The notes below the pieces were generated by a model. That model was given only the letters and a program-made list of their open reading frames with translations, was not told the DNA's origin and did not search any database. The position numbers were made by a program, and so were the translations under genes. DNA of 64,000 nt. Source: Pocillopora verrucosa. Taxonomy: Eukaryota > Cnidaria > Anthozoa > Scleractinia > Pocilloporidae. Position 1 is the first letter of the stretch. Each line of letters opens with the position of its first letter. The stretch is from the NCBI RefSeq assembly GCF_036669915.1, contig NC_089316.1, positions 22,287,997 to 22,351,996 of the forward strand. The letters run 5' to 3'. This document shows positions 24,001 through 33,998 of the stretch, one piece after another.

Positions 24001-27000
24001 TTAGAGAAGACATCCTGGACATGATGGAGCAATTTGGTTTGATCGCTAAGTTCTCAGTTTCCCCAAATGAGGAGAAGTACTTTGTACCAGCTCAGTTGAA
24101 GTCATCACCAGTAGAACTCTGTAAGATGGAACCATCATCAACTGATCCATGTCCATTGTATTTCCTCTTTGTCCATGGCTTTGTCCCTCATGGCCTCTTC
24201 TTGCAGCTTGTCTCGAGATCCATTCGTTGGTGTTCAAAGACATGGGCCATGCATCAACCCACCCTGTACCAAAATGGGGCATGGTTCATCATTGGAAAAG
24301 ATATTCATGATTTTGTCCTTATATGCAAAACAGGATTTGTGAAGGTAATCTTGAGACAAAAAGCACAAAGTCATCAGGTTGTAGGACAGAACTCAGTCGA
24401 ACTAGCAACTCTTGTTCGTGAATTTCTTGAAGACACCCTAAAGAATTTGTCACAAGAAATGCCATACCTGAGAGGACTGCAGTATAAGTTGTGTGTTGCA
24501 TGTCCAAACTGTCATCAAGGGAAAGAAGAAATGTGTCGTGCATGCTCAGACCACATGAAAACCACTTGTACACACAAGGACTGCCTCCACCTCATTGATG
24601 CAAATGAAGGTCAGCCGGACATCTGTAAGCGAAAACCTTGGGATATGGTAGAACTAGTTTGTGGATTGGAGAAATGGTTCTTGAAAAGAAGCCAGGTATT
24701 GACTGTAATGATCTTTCAAGCAAAGATTTCTAGCCTCAGTTTGATGTTTGCTTTGCTCCTCTAATTTACTTGATGTGAATATCAATTGGGCTGTTATCAG
24801 TGTTGACAAAGGGAGCGCTGATAGGTCGTCTTCCATTTTAAATATAAGTCAGAGAATTTGTAACAAGATGAAATTATTTTTGACTTCTATTCTTTTTCGT
24901 TTTACCTTGGTAAAGTATTGATCAATTAAAATTTATATGACCACAACCAAAGTTTTTTCAATGTAATTACCATAATGTTATATGACCCTTTTTTTCTTCA
25001 GGGTTTGTCCTCTACAAATGTATCTGCAAGATCACATGATGAAGCAAGTGAAATCAATCCAAAGAAGTCTGCCACAGCATTGAAGGTGACTCTCCTGGGC
25101 AGTGAGTGGAGTTCGTCAATGGGAGGCTTGTCCACCATCAACAGACAGCTTGCCATTCAGTTGGCCAAACACTCTGAGGTGGATGTTACTCTCCTTGTCC
25201 CACAGTTTGCTCGTTCTGAAGAAGAGAAGAGAATGGCATCAAGTCACAATGTTTCCATCCGGGAAGCCGAGAAACTTGCAGGCTTCAGTGATCCTCTTGA
25301 ATGGTTGAGTTTCCCACCAGGAGATCTTGACATTGACTTTGTGCTGGGTCATGGTGCAAAGCTTGGTAAGCAAGCCCAAGTTATCAGAAAGTCTCACAGT
25401 TGCAAGTGGATTCAGGTGGTGCACACTGCACCCGAAGAACTAGGAATGTACAAGGACTATCCCATGGCCATTTCCAAAGGTGAAGATAAGAGTACAACTG
25501 AAGTGGAGTTGTGTAAGTTGGCAGATGCTGTTGTAGCAGTTGGACCAAAGTTGACGAAAGCCTACTCTTTTTACCTGCGCTCATGCGAGAAGCACCAGGA
25601 TATAATTCAACTGACGCCAAGCACGTTCAGAGAGTTTTCCGACGTTAAACAAGCTGCAGTTGACATGGACAACTTTAAGGTTCTAACATTTGGCCGCGGT
25701 GACCCAGAGGACTTCAGCTTGAAAGGCTACGATATCTCTGCCAGAGCAATAGTTGAACTGAAAGACAGGTCTTACCATCTGACTTTCGTGGGTGCACCTG
25801 ACGGTAAACAGGAGGAGGTTGCAAAGAATTTACTCAAGAGTAAAATTGATAAAAAGCAGCTGACCGTGAAGAAATTTGTGCAAAGCGAAAAGCGATTGAA
25901 AGAATTATTTTGTGAAGTTGATCTCTGCATCATGCCCTCTAGAACAGAGGGGTTTGGTTTGACGGCTTTAGAAGCGTTGTCTGCTGGTCTTCCCATTCTT
26001 GTCAGTGGCAACTCAGGATTTGGTGAAGCACTGTGCACTGTACCATTAGGCAAATCATTCGTGGTGGAGTCTGAGGACCCTCAGGAGTGGGCAAAGGCAA
26101 TTGCTGGTGTGCGACAGAAGAAAAGATCAGACCGACTTCAAGATATTCAACAGCTGAGGAGGTCATATGAAGAGAAGTTTAGCTGGGAGAAACAGTGTGA
26201 CAGTCTTTTGGAGAAGATGTGGGACATAGTTCATGGTGAGAATGTTTTGAATATCCTTCAAAAAGTATTTTGGGGGGCTACTTGGCTTTTGGTCTCTTAT
26301 TAACTGCATTGAAAAGCATGAACACCTCATATAAAAAGAGATGTTGAACATGAATAGTAATCAATCGTTTTATCCTCATGTTGTTTACTGTGTTATTAAA
26401 ATAAAAGCCTCTTTCTATCTTTTTAGCTTCTAAAAGACGAGACACAAGTTTCAGAGCTCAGCAGATCCAAGTTGTTGACACGTCAACCGAACAGATAACA
26501 GTGGATTTATTACTGACTCCAAGTGAGTAAAAGAATTTAATAACACATAATAATTGATATCCCCAAAGAAGTACAGACAGGTTACAAGGAGATCCAGTAA
26601 TTTTCTTTCCTTAACTTTGGCTTCAGGCCAGCTATGCTTCGTAAAAACTTAACAAGGTACTTTTAACTTATGAGACATGTTTGTACTTATACTGATGCAC
26701 TCTTCAGTCAAAAACGTAAAACGTGTACAAACACATTTTATTTCCTTTTACTTCCTGATCCGAACAGACGGCTTGGTGTTGATACAGTTGTCTTTCGAAG
26801 CAATATTAAAGTAATCACATATTCATACGGTAGAGGAAATACATCATAATACTTTTCAAGCCCGTACTTTAATTTCAGGATTCCTTTCTCCAGTTACACC
26901 GATATGAGTGTGGACCTCGTCGTTAATTTTTCCTCACTTCCTCTTCTCTCTTGATTATTAGTATATTCATTCACGGGCAGAAATCGAACTTAAAAAGTAA

Positions 27001-28420
27001 CGTAACGGTAATTGACGGCTACAGCTTCTTTTTAAGGCTGAGTTGTTGGACAAAACAGAAGTCTGGTGGTTGAGCTATTTTCCTTTCTACCCTAAGGTTT
27101 CTTCTATTAGATTAAGAACTGTTATTTTCCAACAGACGATTGTTTCGCTTTTTTCGTGAAGTTAGATTTCTAAAAACCTTGTCTTTTCTAGGTTCTCTGG
27201 ACCGAATCATTCAGGAACTCCACCGGATGCAATTCGATGCAAGGAAAGTCAAGAGCAGAACAGATCTATCATTAGGGCTGAGGAATATTGCATCAGACAG
27301 GGGCTTCAGAATATCTGACAATCAAGGATCAGGAAATTGCATGTTCTACGCCTTGTCCGAACAACTGGAAATTGTTAAGGGAATCAAAATTCCACATGGC
27401 GAATTGAGACAAAACTTAGTTCAGTACCTCAGGGGCAACCCAAAACTTGTAAGTTGATGTTAGTATGTCTAACAGAGTATGTCACGTGATGTTATTTAAT
27501 GAGTATGATAAAGATATACCGATGATACAGGCTACTTGGCTAACATCACCAGAACCTATCCCAGTTTTCACAGCATGAAGTCAACCAGAAATATTGTTAC
27601 TCCTCCTGTATGGAATGATGGTCTTTTTTTCAGGAGTTCTGATACCAGCTTGTACTCCTGGTTGAAAGGGGAACCTGAAATATTTAACTTTATTATTTGA
27701 GAAGCCACACAATGACTTTGGTTACAGTTTAATTCATATGTTGTTTAATGCGGTGTCTGAAGACGCAGGCCAACCCGGTTTTAGTCATTTGAATATTTAA
27801 TTTTAAAAAAAGTTGGCTTTAAACTACCATCAGAAAATAGAATTCTAGTCATTCTCTTAATGATGGATCTTTTTTGTTGTTTTCCTGCTGTTTGCAAAGT
27901 GTTTTGATACATACACAGACGTTTTGAAAGACGTTTCAATCACAAAATTTGTTACTATGCAGTAAATTGCTACTCAAAGGTTGTCTCGTACCATTCTCAT
28001 AGAATTACTACCTGACTTGTACTCCATGCGCTCAACTCCTATCAACAATCCTTTTAAGTTTCCTTCTTTAACTAATTCTTCTTACAGCCGGATGGAACAG
28101 ATCTGTTTGACTTTGTCCATGGACATCAAACATGGACTGAATACCTAGTACACATGGAACAAGATGGCGCTTGGGGCGATCACGTGATTCTGTGTGCCGC
28201 AGCAAACTACTTTGAAACGTGCATTCGTGTGGTCAGCAGTCTATCCCATAGCAATGATGTAATCATTACGCCACATTGTCCAGTTGACGAAAGCAAGCCT
28301 CTCGTGCTGGGACATATTCATGAGATGCACTATGTCAGTCTTCAACCCGTGCAAGGTAACTGGGGACTATTGTCTGATTGGCTGGGAGCAACTCGAAAAT
28401 CCTGGTGTTCTATTGGCTAA
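17432..28420 (+). CDS. LRR-Roc-COR-GT4-OTU multidomain protein (ROCO-family fusion), ten coding exons
   Basis: Joining 17432-18083, 19192-19673, 20035-20695, 22086-22185, 23159-23408, 23898-24695, 25002-26235, 26427-26522, 27192-27448 and 28088-28420 gives 1620 codons and a stop with every junction in phase. Order of domains: leucine-rich repeats (about 20-205), Roc GTPase with P-loop GQDRAGKT (250-257), DFAGQ (440-444) and THAD (537-540), COR (about 600-900), a Cys/His cluster (about 905-935), a GT4-type glycosyltransferase (about 1009-1390) with E1297-x7-E1305, and an OTU protease domain (1425-1600) with D1467, C1474 and H1591. TGA lies two codons before the ATG in frame. ROCO proteins are GTP-regulated dimeric switches; GT4 enzymes transfer sugar from a nucleotide donor; OTU enzymes cleave ubiquitin. 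The role (danger sensing or signalling) is inference. The last exon may instead splice at 28355. Confidence 0.85.
17687..17962 (+). repeat. Tandem 138-bp duplication inside the LRR exon
   Basis: Two copies of a two-LRR unit starting CAGCTGAAGAAACT. A third start follows at 17963 but soon diverges. Of the nine differences, four cluster at CAGCTA versus TGGGAA, in the variable face of one repeat. Confidence 0.95.
18084..19191 (+). other. ROCO intron 1
   Basis: AT-rich with T runs. No element recognised. It ends in TTTCTTATTAG. Confidence 0.8.
19192..19673 (+). CDS. ROCO gene exon 2: Roc domain N-terminal half with P-loop
   Basis: Codes residues 218-378. A helical linker precedes strand RILLIG and the Walker A motif GQDRAGKTSLKKSL, typical of Roc GTPases. 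The second half is an acidic and basic low-complexity stretch (KDSDKSSKEDFEKDS) that probably forms a loop insertion. Donor AAAAAAAAG|GTAATA. Confidence 0.88.
20035..20695 (+). CDS. ROCO gene exon 3: Roc domain C-terminal half
   Basis: Codes residues 379-598. It carries the switch II motif LWDFAGQHLYYASHPIFLSQ, the typical Roc form of DxxG followed by Gln and His, and the base-specificity motif as VGTHADK. The donor AAAACAG|GTAAGA follows a Lys-rich helix. Confidence 0.9.
20696..22085 (+). other. ROCO intron 3
   Basis: Around 20860-21080 a short motif built on CATTTAAA and AATTTTGCATCYGTTTAAG recurs. The last three units (about 21010-21078) are 20-23 bp tandem copies. Otherwise unremarkable; no gene. 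Confidence 0.7.
22086..22185 (+). CDS. ROCO gene exon 4: Roc-COR linker
   Basis: A 100-bp exon: AEEEGKADGIKELQNKIL then EVLRQEPYMGEKIPVR. The acceptor TATCCAG and donor GTCAG|GTAAAT keep phase with both neighbours. The length and helical character suit the start of COR. Confidence 0.8.
22186..23158 (+). other. ROCO intron 4
   Basis: Contains the CAGGGCGTGAAATT element at 22558-23022, described separately. A minus-strand open frame of 125 codons lies inside that element and is not taken as a gene. Confidence 0.75.
22558..23022. mobile_element. DNA element with CAGGGCGTGAAATT termini inside ROCO intron 4
   Basis: The left end is ACAGGGCGTGAAATTGCGCC and the right end TTAATTTCACGCCCTGTCG, forming terminal inverted repeats of about 14 bp. 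CAGGG termini and a length near 465 bp are usual for non-autonomous hAT-type elements (family knowledge). Clear 8-bp target duplications are not visible. Internal inverted blocks occur (GTCGCCAAGTTGGCGAC, and GGCGACCAACTTGG). Confidence 0.65.
23159..23408 (+). CDS. ROCO gene exon 5: COR domain, first part
   Basis: Codes residues 632-715. It starts WFLFEKVIEALVAKQIYH and contains ISFYHGLGMIIKH, then VVLKAQWLIDLFKQLIT. The FHxLGxIL and D/xPQWLxDLxKxLIT pattern is the hallmark of COR. Acceptor GCCTTCTAG, donor AAACAG|GTAGGA. Confidence 0.88.
23898..24695 (+). CDS. ROCO gene exon 6: COR domain, remainder, and Cys/His cluster
   Basis: Codes residues 716-981. It continues COR with WRELEGSGILS, DMMEQFGLIAKF and YFVPAQLKSS. 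Near the end (about 905-935) lies a cluster read as VACPNCHQGKEEMCRACSDH and then CTHKDCLH, with seven Cys and several His. This is a likely zinc-binding knuckle of the type seen at the end of COR in MFHAS1-like and other animal ROCO proteins. Donor AGCCAG|GTATTG. Confidence 0.88.
25002..26235 (+). CDS. ROCO gene exon 7: GT4-type glycosyltransferase domain
   Basis: Codes residues 982-1392 in one exon. It begins with strand VTLLGSEW and the glycine loop MGGLSTINRQLAIQLAK, as in GT-B folds. It includes the donor-side strand LTFGRGDPEDFSLKGYD and the sugar-nucleotide motif SRTEGFGLTALEALSAGLP, which keeps both Glu of E-x7-E, so an active retaining GT4 enzyme is plausible. The donor and acceptor sugars cannot be told. 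That the whole domain sits in one exon suggests it was captured as a unit. Acceptor TTTTTCTTCAG, donor TTCATG|GTGAGA. Confidence 0.88.
26427..26522 (+). CDS. ROCO gene exon 8: linker between GT4 and OTU
   Basis: A 96-bp exon: ASKRRDTSFRAQQIQVV, then TSTEQITVDLLLTP. Its predicted character is a strand-rich linker. The acceptor CTTTTTAG and donor CTCCAA|GTGAGT preserve phase 1 on both sides. Confidence 0.8.
26523..27191 (+). repeat. ROCO intron 8, mostly copy B of the 478-bp repeat
   Basis: Positions 26714-27196 match window positions 1-478. The match runs through the pyrimidine tract and AG used as the acceptor for exon 9, so the repeat, if mobile, supplies the splice site. Confidence 0.85.
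27192..27448 (+). CDS. ROCO gene exon 9: OTU domain with catalytic Cys
   Basis: Codes residues 1425-1510. A helix is followed by RISDNQGSGNCMFYALSEQL, the OTU motif with Asp1467 and nucleophile Cys1474, then HGELRQNLVQYLRGNPKL, typical of the helices after it. Donor AAACTT|GTAAGT. Confidence 0.88.
28088..28420 (+). CDS. ROCO gene exon 10: OTU domain C-terminal half with catalytic His
   Basis: Codes residues 1511-1620. WTEYLVHMEQDGAWGDHVIL matches the OTU block before the central strand. LGHIHEMHYVSLQP ends in the H-Y-x-S-(L/V) motif that carries the catalytic His1591. Reading on gives GNWGLLSDWLGATRKSW and a stop at 28418. GCAAG|GTAACT at 28355 could instead be a donor, in which case further exons would be needed; none is recognisable before 31 kb. 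AATAAA lies at 28765-28770. Confidence 0.85.
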   Translation, partial: PDGTDLFDFVHGHQTWTEYLVHMEQDGAWGDHVILCAAANYFETCIRVVSSLSHSNDVIITPHCPVDESKPLVLGHIHEMHYVSLQPVQGNWGLLSDWLGATRKSWCSIG

Positions 28421-28764
28421 TCCAATAACCCATTCGAAAGGTGGGAAACCGAGAGATGGCGGTTGCAGCTTTGGAAGAGTTTTTCTCTCATTCATACTTT
28501 GGTCGTTGTTTTTGTGGAGACCTTGCTACCATTGCGAAAATCTGACATGGTAGTCACAATCATTAGTGCCTAATGATCACTGCGGTGAACGGTGATTCAT
28601 CCCTAATCAAAATGACAGCGAGTGATCTTAAAATTGGACGAAGTGCAAGCTTACACGAGTGCCGATCAAGAGCGAAATTTGAGGACAGCGAATCGTTTTT
28701 TCTTTTAAAATGCATTTTTTCGATATCGTTTGGGGTGGCAAAGCATAGTGGAGTTACCATAAAC

Positions 28765-28770
28765 AATAAA
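28765..28770 (+). terminator. Candidate polyadenylation signal of the ROCO gene
   Basis: AATAAA about 345 bases after the stop codon; the best placed hexamer in the first 400 bases. Confidence 0.4.
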
Positions 28771-29794
28771 GTAGATTCACCTTGAATAGAATTGCGTAAA
28801 TTTGGTGTTCCTTTGAAATGATAGTCGTTTCTGGTGAAAAAAGGAAAACTTTGTGCCTGGCGAATTGGAAAAAAAACAGCACCATATTCACAGTTTTCAT
28901 AATCCCCCTACAAATATTCGAGTTACGATCCAAAACAAACAGAGGCAGATGAACTTTTAGTGGAAATTCAGTGGCAATGGTTACTCGACTGGTTTTGATC
29001 GTTCAGAATGAACTATGGCCTCAAACTATGGCCTTTCGTAGCACGAGAGCGACGCGACAGTCAGTTTACTTCATGTAGAGTTATTTGGCTTTAAGTTCCC
29101 TAGACTTTGGTCGTGGAAAGGGATACATAAATTTCAAACAACTGGTAGTAGGCCTTTTATCAAAGAAGAGCTCCATAAGTACAAACAGTCATAAAAAGTA
29201 ACAAGGCCTAGAAAAAAATGTCGCAAGCATGACACCTTAGTGCAGAGTACAGCGAAAATCTCATCATTAGTGGAACTTTATTCGATCTTTGTTGTGTCCA
29301 TTGGTTGGTTAATTTTTCGGTTTTAGACTTCAATTGTCATACTATATTAATCGATGAGTCCGTTCAGCATGTTTTTGAAACATAATTGCCTCTCAGTGAT
29401 GTTACGTAATTGTTGATACGACACGCCAGCGAATGTGGCTGCTTAAAACACGAATCATTTCTAGTTCTTTACGCTTTCTTGAGGCCAAATATCTGAAACG
29501 GGAGAGTGATGCAGCAATTGCCTTATTCTGAGTATAGAATTGTAAGTAAGGAATTAGGAGACCTTATTTAAACTAAAAATTTAAAGAGGCAAGGCGTGCG
29601 AAAGGTGAATAACAATAATAAGAAAACACAAAGTCCAGCAACCAGTCAGAGAACAGAGCATTCACATTTCTCGTTACCTTTAGTTGCAGAGTATCACTTC
29701 CATCAACTATTTACAATCTATTGACAGTTTTTAATGTCAAATTCTACATCTAACATTTGTCCACATGCATATGCTTATAATATATAGATCTAGC
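28771..29794. other. Spacer after the ROCO gene
   Basis: No supported gene or repeat. Confidence 0.4.
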
Positions 29795-30090
29795 CAAGCC
29801 TAAAAGCGGAGTTCGCATTTTTTTTCCCGTACGTCTCAAGGGCACAACGCCTTGCCCCGGCCAGGACTAGAGTTTGGGTCGTCCGACTAGGAGCTCAATG
29901 CACTGACCACTGGACTACTGATCAAAGCCGTGGCGTTGGCGTGCCCGCGGTACAGTTGACAACGCATGTTAAAAGTAGCACCTTGTACGGTCGTAACGTC
30001 GTACGGTCGTACATCCAAATTTTTTTCGGCTTGATGGGTTACTACTATTTTGTATAATTATGTGGCTACGCTCCGCGAGCTCCGCTATCC
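29795..30090 (-). mobile_element. tRNA-like SINE or MITE, copy 2, with collapsed array
   Basis: Same ends as 10071-10526 (AAGCGGAGTTCGCA and CGCGAGCTCCGCT) and the same tRNA-like head on the minus strand (29920-29854). Where copy 1 has 21 perfect repeat units, this copy reads TACGGTCGTAACGTCGTACG, about three damaged units. It is diverged from copy 1 at many positions. Confidence 0.75.
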
Positions 30091-31357
30091 TAAGATTTCA
30101 AGTTTTACTGAGACTTGCAACTTTGTATAATGTTATAAAGATCTGTTGTCACAACGTTACTATCGAACTGTGTCAAATAGCTGACAGGAGCCTATTTTGT
30201 AACAATCCATGTGGGCTCAATTGGACTTGTATATGTGACATGTTTTAGTGCATCAACCATCACTGTGTAATTTTACTGTGATTAGAAACTTGACTCAAAG
30301 TGTTTTGATTTTCTCCTTGAAATTTGAAATCATATCAACATTGGATAATCAGCGCTTTCGATTTGTTATACCTTTCAATAACCAGATACCATCAGCTCGT
30401 TTTCCCCTCCCTTGGACCCTTATTAGAACACATAAAGCAACCTTAAGTACTAGAGAAGAAGAAGAATTAATGGGACAAGATGCGTAACAAATCAACCCAA
30501 AAGTTGTAAGTAGTATAGTTAAGAATAAAAAAACAAAACTAAAGCTCACTTGAAATTTTAAATTAGGAAAGACTTGAACTAGAATGTGTTAAATGTGTTA
30601 AAGAAAGAGAAAACGTCATGGTTTAACATATTAAATTGAAGTAGCAACATCATCTAACCATTTCTTTGGCCAAAAGTAGGAAAAGGGGTTCAAGTATTCA
30701 GCTGACAAGTAACTAAGGTGACAAAACAATGACAATATTATTTCAATACATAAAGAAAAAAATTAACATAAACAAATAACTTGATTTTAAGGCCTCCCAC
30801 ATCCCTAAGCAGTGTTTTAATGCCCTCTTCTCTTTTGCTGTCAAACCTGTATGATTATGAGATAATAAAAACAATAAAAGCAATTCATGAAAATGAACAT
30901 AATTATATAAAAACTTTGTATTTCACATTCTCCCTCCCCCTTCTCCGTGCCAATCAGAGTCCTGATAAACAGCCACAAAACCAGAAACTATACCTTTTCA
31001 ACATTGTCTATGGGATAAAACAAGCATTGGATTTCATTCTTTCAACTGTTTTCCACAAAATAATCAGCACATACTTCATATGATCATACAAAATTTCATG
31101 TACCTTTCAACAAAATTTTTGACGGGATTATAAATGATATAAAAAATATCAATTGACTTCCACATCACTTTACATCAGCATTCCATTAAACATGAAACAC
31201 AAATGCAGCATCAAAGGGAATGGGGTTCACTGTCCAATCCCTTACAGCTATAAATTTAATGTAGAAAGCCATTTGTTTGATTTTGGCAGGCCCACAGGCA
31301 GTAATAGTGGCCCCTAGACCAAAGTGAGTGTGACTTTCTAAAAAGCATGACTCCCCA
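30091..31357. other. Spacer, no supported gene
   Basis: AT-rich. Open frames at 30060-30549 and 30781-31083 contain no recognisable domain. Confidence 0.4.
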
Positions 31358-32413
31358 TTAGGTCCTGCCAGAATTGACTGGCGGCGAGATCAGCACTGTT
31401 GCAAGCTTTTTGTGATCTGATCTTGTCACCAGTTGTTGAAGGGTACCTGCGTAAAAGGAAAAGCTGTTGATCTGGTACTGGTCACCACATTTAACCACAC
31501 CCGAAAACCCCAGCTGAGGATGATTTATTATCTCAGGGGTACTATAGGTTGGCTGCTGGTATCTAAGCCGATTGTAGCTCTGATTTCCATAGATCGGAAG
31601 GTGCTTGAAAGCACCAATAAAGCCTATTGGCGAGGGCTCCTGTGGTGAAGGCAAAACCCAGTTGACCAGCTGACTGAGACACTGAAATTACCCACTCAGC
31701 TACATCATTATTGACTTGTCTTTCCTGTACAATTGATGGGCACTCTGGAAAAGAAGTTAAAAAAGAGGTGTTAGCATTTGCTGCTTGTCTTCGGGCACAC
31801 CGCAGGCATGTACAAGATACAGAACAAAGCTCTGATGCACATGGATTCAAGGAGCACAATGGACAAGATTTACGTGATGCTCCTTGTGAATTGAATGGGT
31901 AGTCTTGATTAATACTACTTCTGCTCACCACCTGAACTGGTGGGGATCTTTCCGAGACAGACATTACATGAAGGGTCAAGTTCTGAAAGATTTGTGCGAT
32001 GTTTGCATTTATTGTTGAGGTAGGGAGGTCATCATCATCATCAGCGGTACAATGATCATTCCTATCTCCACTACCTAATCCCTGTTCTCCGTCAATGATA
32101 TTTTCATCATGGTCGCTTGCTGTGTTTCTTGAGAGATTAACTGATCTATTTGCATGAAGAGAAAAAGACCTGATTGCATTTTCAACTCCAACCCTGCAGA
32201 TAGGACAAACATTAGAGTCAGTTAAACATTCCAAATGATAGGAATGCCAGCATGCTTCAAAATTTTCCATGGTACATTTCCCGAAACTGGGCAGTCTGTC
32301 AGGTCACACCTTTTCTCCCGGTCAGGACTGGGCAAGAACTGAAAACCAAGAGGCATGTAGTCTGACCTTATGGTACATTCCACAAACAAAGGTCTCGCTT
32401 TTGCCCTGGTCTT
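31358..32413 (-). pseudogene. Broken RING-finger gene
   Basis: The frame 32270-31563 starts MENFEACWHSYHLECL, then SNVCPICR, the second half of a RING-H2 domain (C-x-H-x2-H-x2-C ... C-x2-C). Later it has a Cys-rich stretch CPLCSLNPCASELCSVSCTC. In the frame one base off, 32413-32275 reads KARPLFVECTIRSDYMPLGF and then REKRCDLTDCPVSG, which could supply the first Cys pair, so a one-base frameshift near 32272-32285 is likely. Near the 3' end a third frame (31654-31358, PSPQEPSPIGFIGAFKHLPI and onward) looks more protein-like than the annotated end, pointing to a second shift near 31650. Intact RING-H2 proteins are ubiquitin ligases. Short introns are an alternative, but no good splice sites were found. 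Confidence 0.5.
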
Positions 32414-32698
32414 CTAAGCGAGGGGTGAGCTGAGCCAGGAGTGTTTGCGATCAAACCAAAAATTTGCACAATTCTGGAGGCAATCCTTGAAATCAAAGAG
32501 GTGTTGTAGTAATCATCTATCATCAACAAAATTCGGATCCTATTTGCAATCAACAACGTGCACATCTTTGTTTTGTTTTCCAATTAACTTGGAATCTTCA
32601 GAGTCTTGGTTTGCCCTATATCTGAGTTTGTTTGAGTTGTTCTCTCGAAAGAGCTGGTCTCAGTGTTTGAAAGCCACTCGACACACCTTCCAGTCATC

Positions 32699-33030
32699 AG
32701 AACTAACTACTGATCTCACACCCTATTCAACACGCACAAGTAAGATTGACTACAAGTCTCGAACTCTATTCGGCACGTACATAAAACGCTCAGAAATCTT
32801 TCATGTCAAGTGAGAATGACTTGTCACACTCTATTTGGTGCGGTCAGAAAAGGCATATGTCAATTAAGGTTGACTACAAGTCTCATTCCCTAATTGGCAC
32901 GCATAGAACACGCACATGTCAAGTAAGAGTGACCTCAAGTCTCGTACTTTATTGGGCACGTACAGAAAGTGCACCTGTAAAGTAAGATCGGCCTTAAGTC
33001 TAGCACTCCATTCGGACTCGATACAGACAG
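32699..33030. repeat. Minisatellite, about 59-bp period, about five and a half degenerate units
   Basis: Units follow the plan AAGTAAGATTGACTACAAG, TCTCGTACTCTATTCGGCAC, then GTACAGAAA and a CGCACCTGTC-like end. Starts are near 32739, 32809, 32863, 32922 and 32981, with a partial unit before. The ORFs across it are repeat artefacts. Confidence 0.75.
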
Positions 33031-33894
33031 AAGATTTGTGGATTTCCTATCCTATTTTAAAACTCTCTTTGGGAAGCATGAATTTCAGTCTCGCAATGGA
33101 TTCAACACGTGAATATAGCTCTTTTCTTTAACAATCTATTACTGTTGTAATACTGTTACTGTTACTCGTCAGCTTACCTGACAGCTGCGTATAATGAAGC
33201 TTGCCTAGCCTTACATGAAGCTACACGTTTTGAGGTTAAAGTTCAAATGGTTGAACTCATACATCGTCTCTTAATTTTTTGAGAGAGAAGCTTTGATATC
33301 TTTATATAGGTACATAGCAAAAGATTTTGCAACTTGAGCAAAAAGTTACGAATGGTTCTGTCCCGTAATTGAAAATGTATGTAGATATTTTGTAAGCACT
33401 TTTGATAATCAGCAATCGCAGATCGTTTTTACCAGGTTTTTGTAATTGTTGTTTGTAAGCACACACTATCATTTGTTATTACAACGTGGTAGTGATGGGT
33501 ATTACGCATTTAGTTTATCTTCCCTTTATTCTTACGGTATCCGGTCACTTCGTTCCATGACCACTTCGTTCCAAACCACTTCGTTCCATCCTTACCATTT
33601 TCACAACCCGGCATTCTTGAAGTTCTACTGTCACTGAAATAACTCGGGAATTGGAAAATATAACTGACCCAAAACCGATTACGCTTGGAAATGAGAGTAA
33701 GAAATTACACTCAATTAAAAAGATGAATATTTTCTTAAGAAGAGGAACAAAATATGGCCAATTGAAATTTAGCCAGACGGATTTCTACTCAATTATCGTA
33801 GGCAGTCACTGAGTTGTTTGATATTCCTGCCGCAGTCTATCTTTTGGTCAAAAGTCACTCTTAATGATTGCTGAAAATTGAAACTTAAGGCTAT
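33031..33894. other. Spacer with a short triplicated motif
   Basis: The motif CACTTCGTTCCA occurs three times in close succession at about 33546-33589. No gene. Confidence 0.45.
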
Positions 33895-33998
33895 GCAGTT
33901 CGACGAAGCCGTATCTTGCGTGACAAATATTGAGTAACCACATGATTCCGATTGCATAATCAGTCATAATTTATGCATCACGCCGCTCGATTCGGTAT
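33895..33998 (-). repeat. Dispersed repeat, copy 2 (partner at 2778-2895)
   Basis: Reverse complement of the 2.8-kb copy, sharing GCATAAATTATGACTGATTA, TGCAATCGGAATCATG and GCAAGATACGGCTTCGTCGA with substitutions. Confidence 0.65.
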
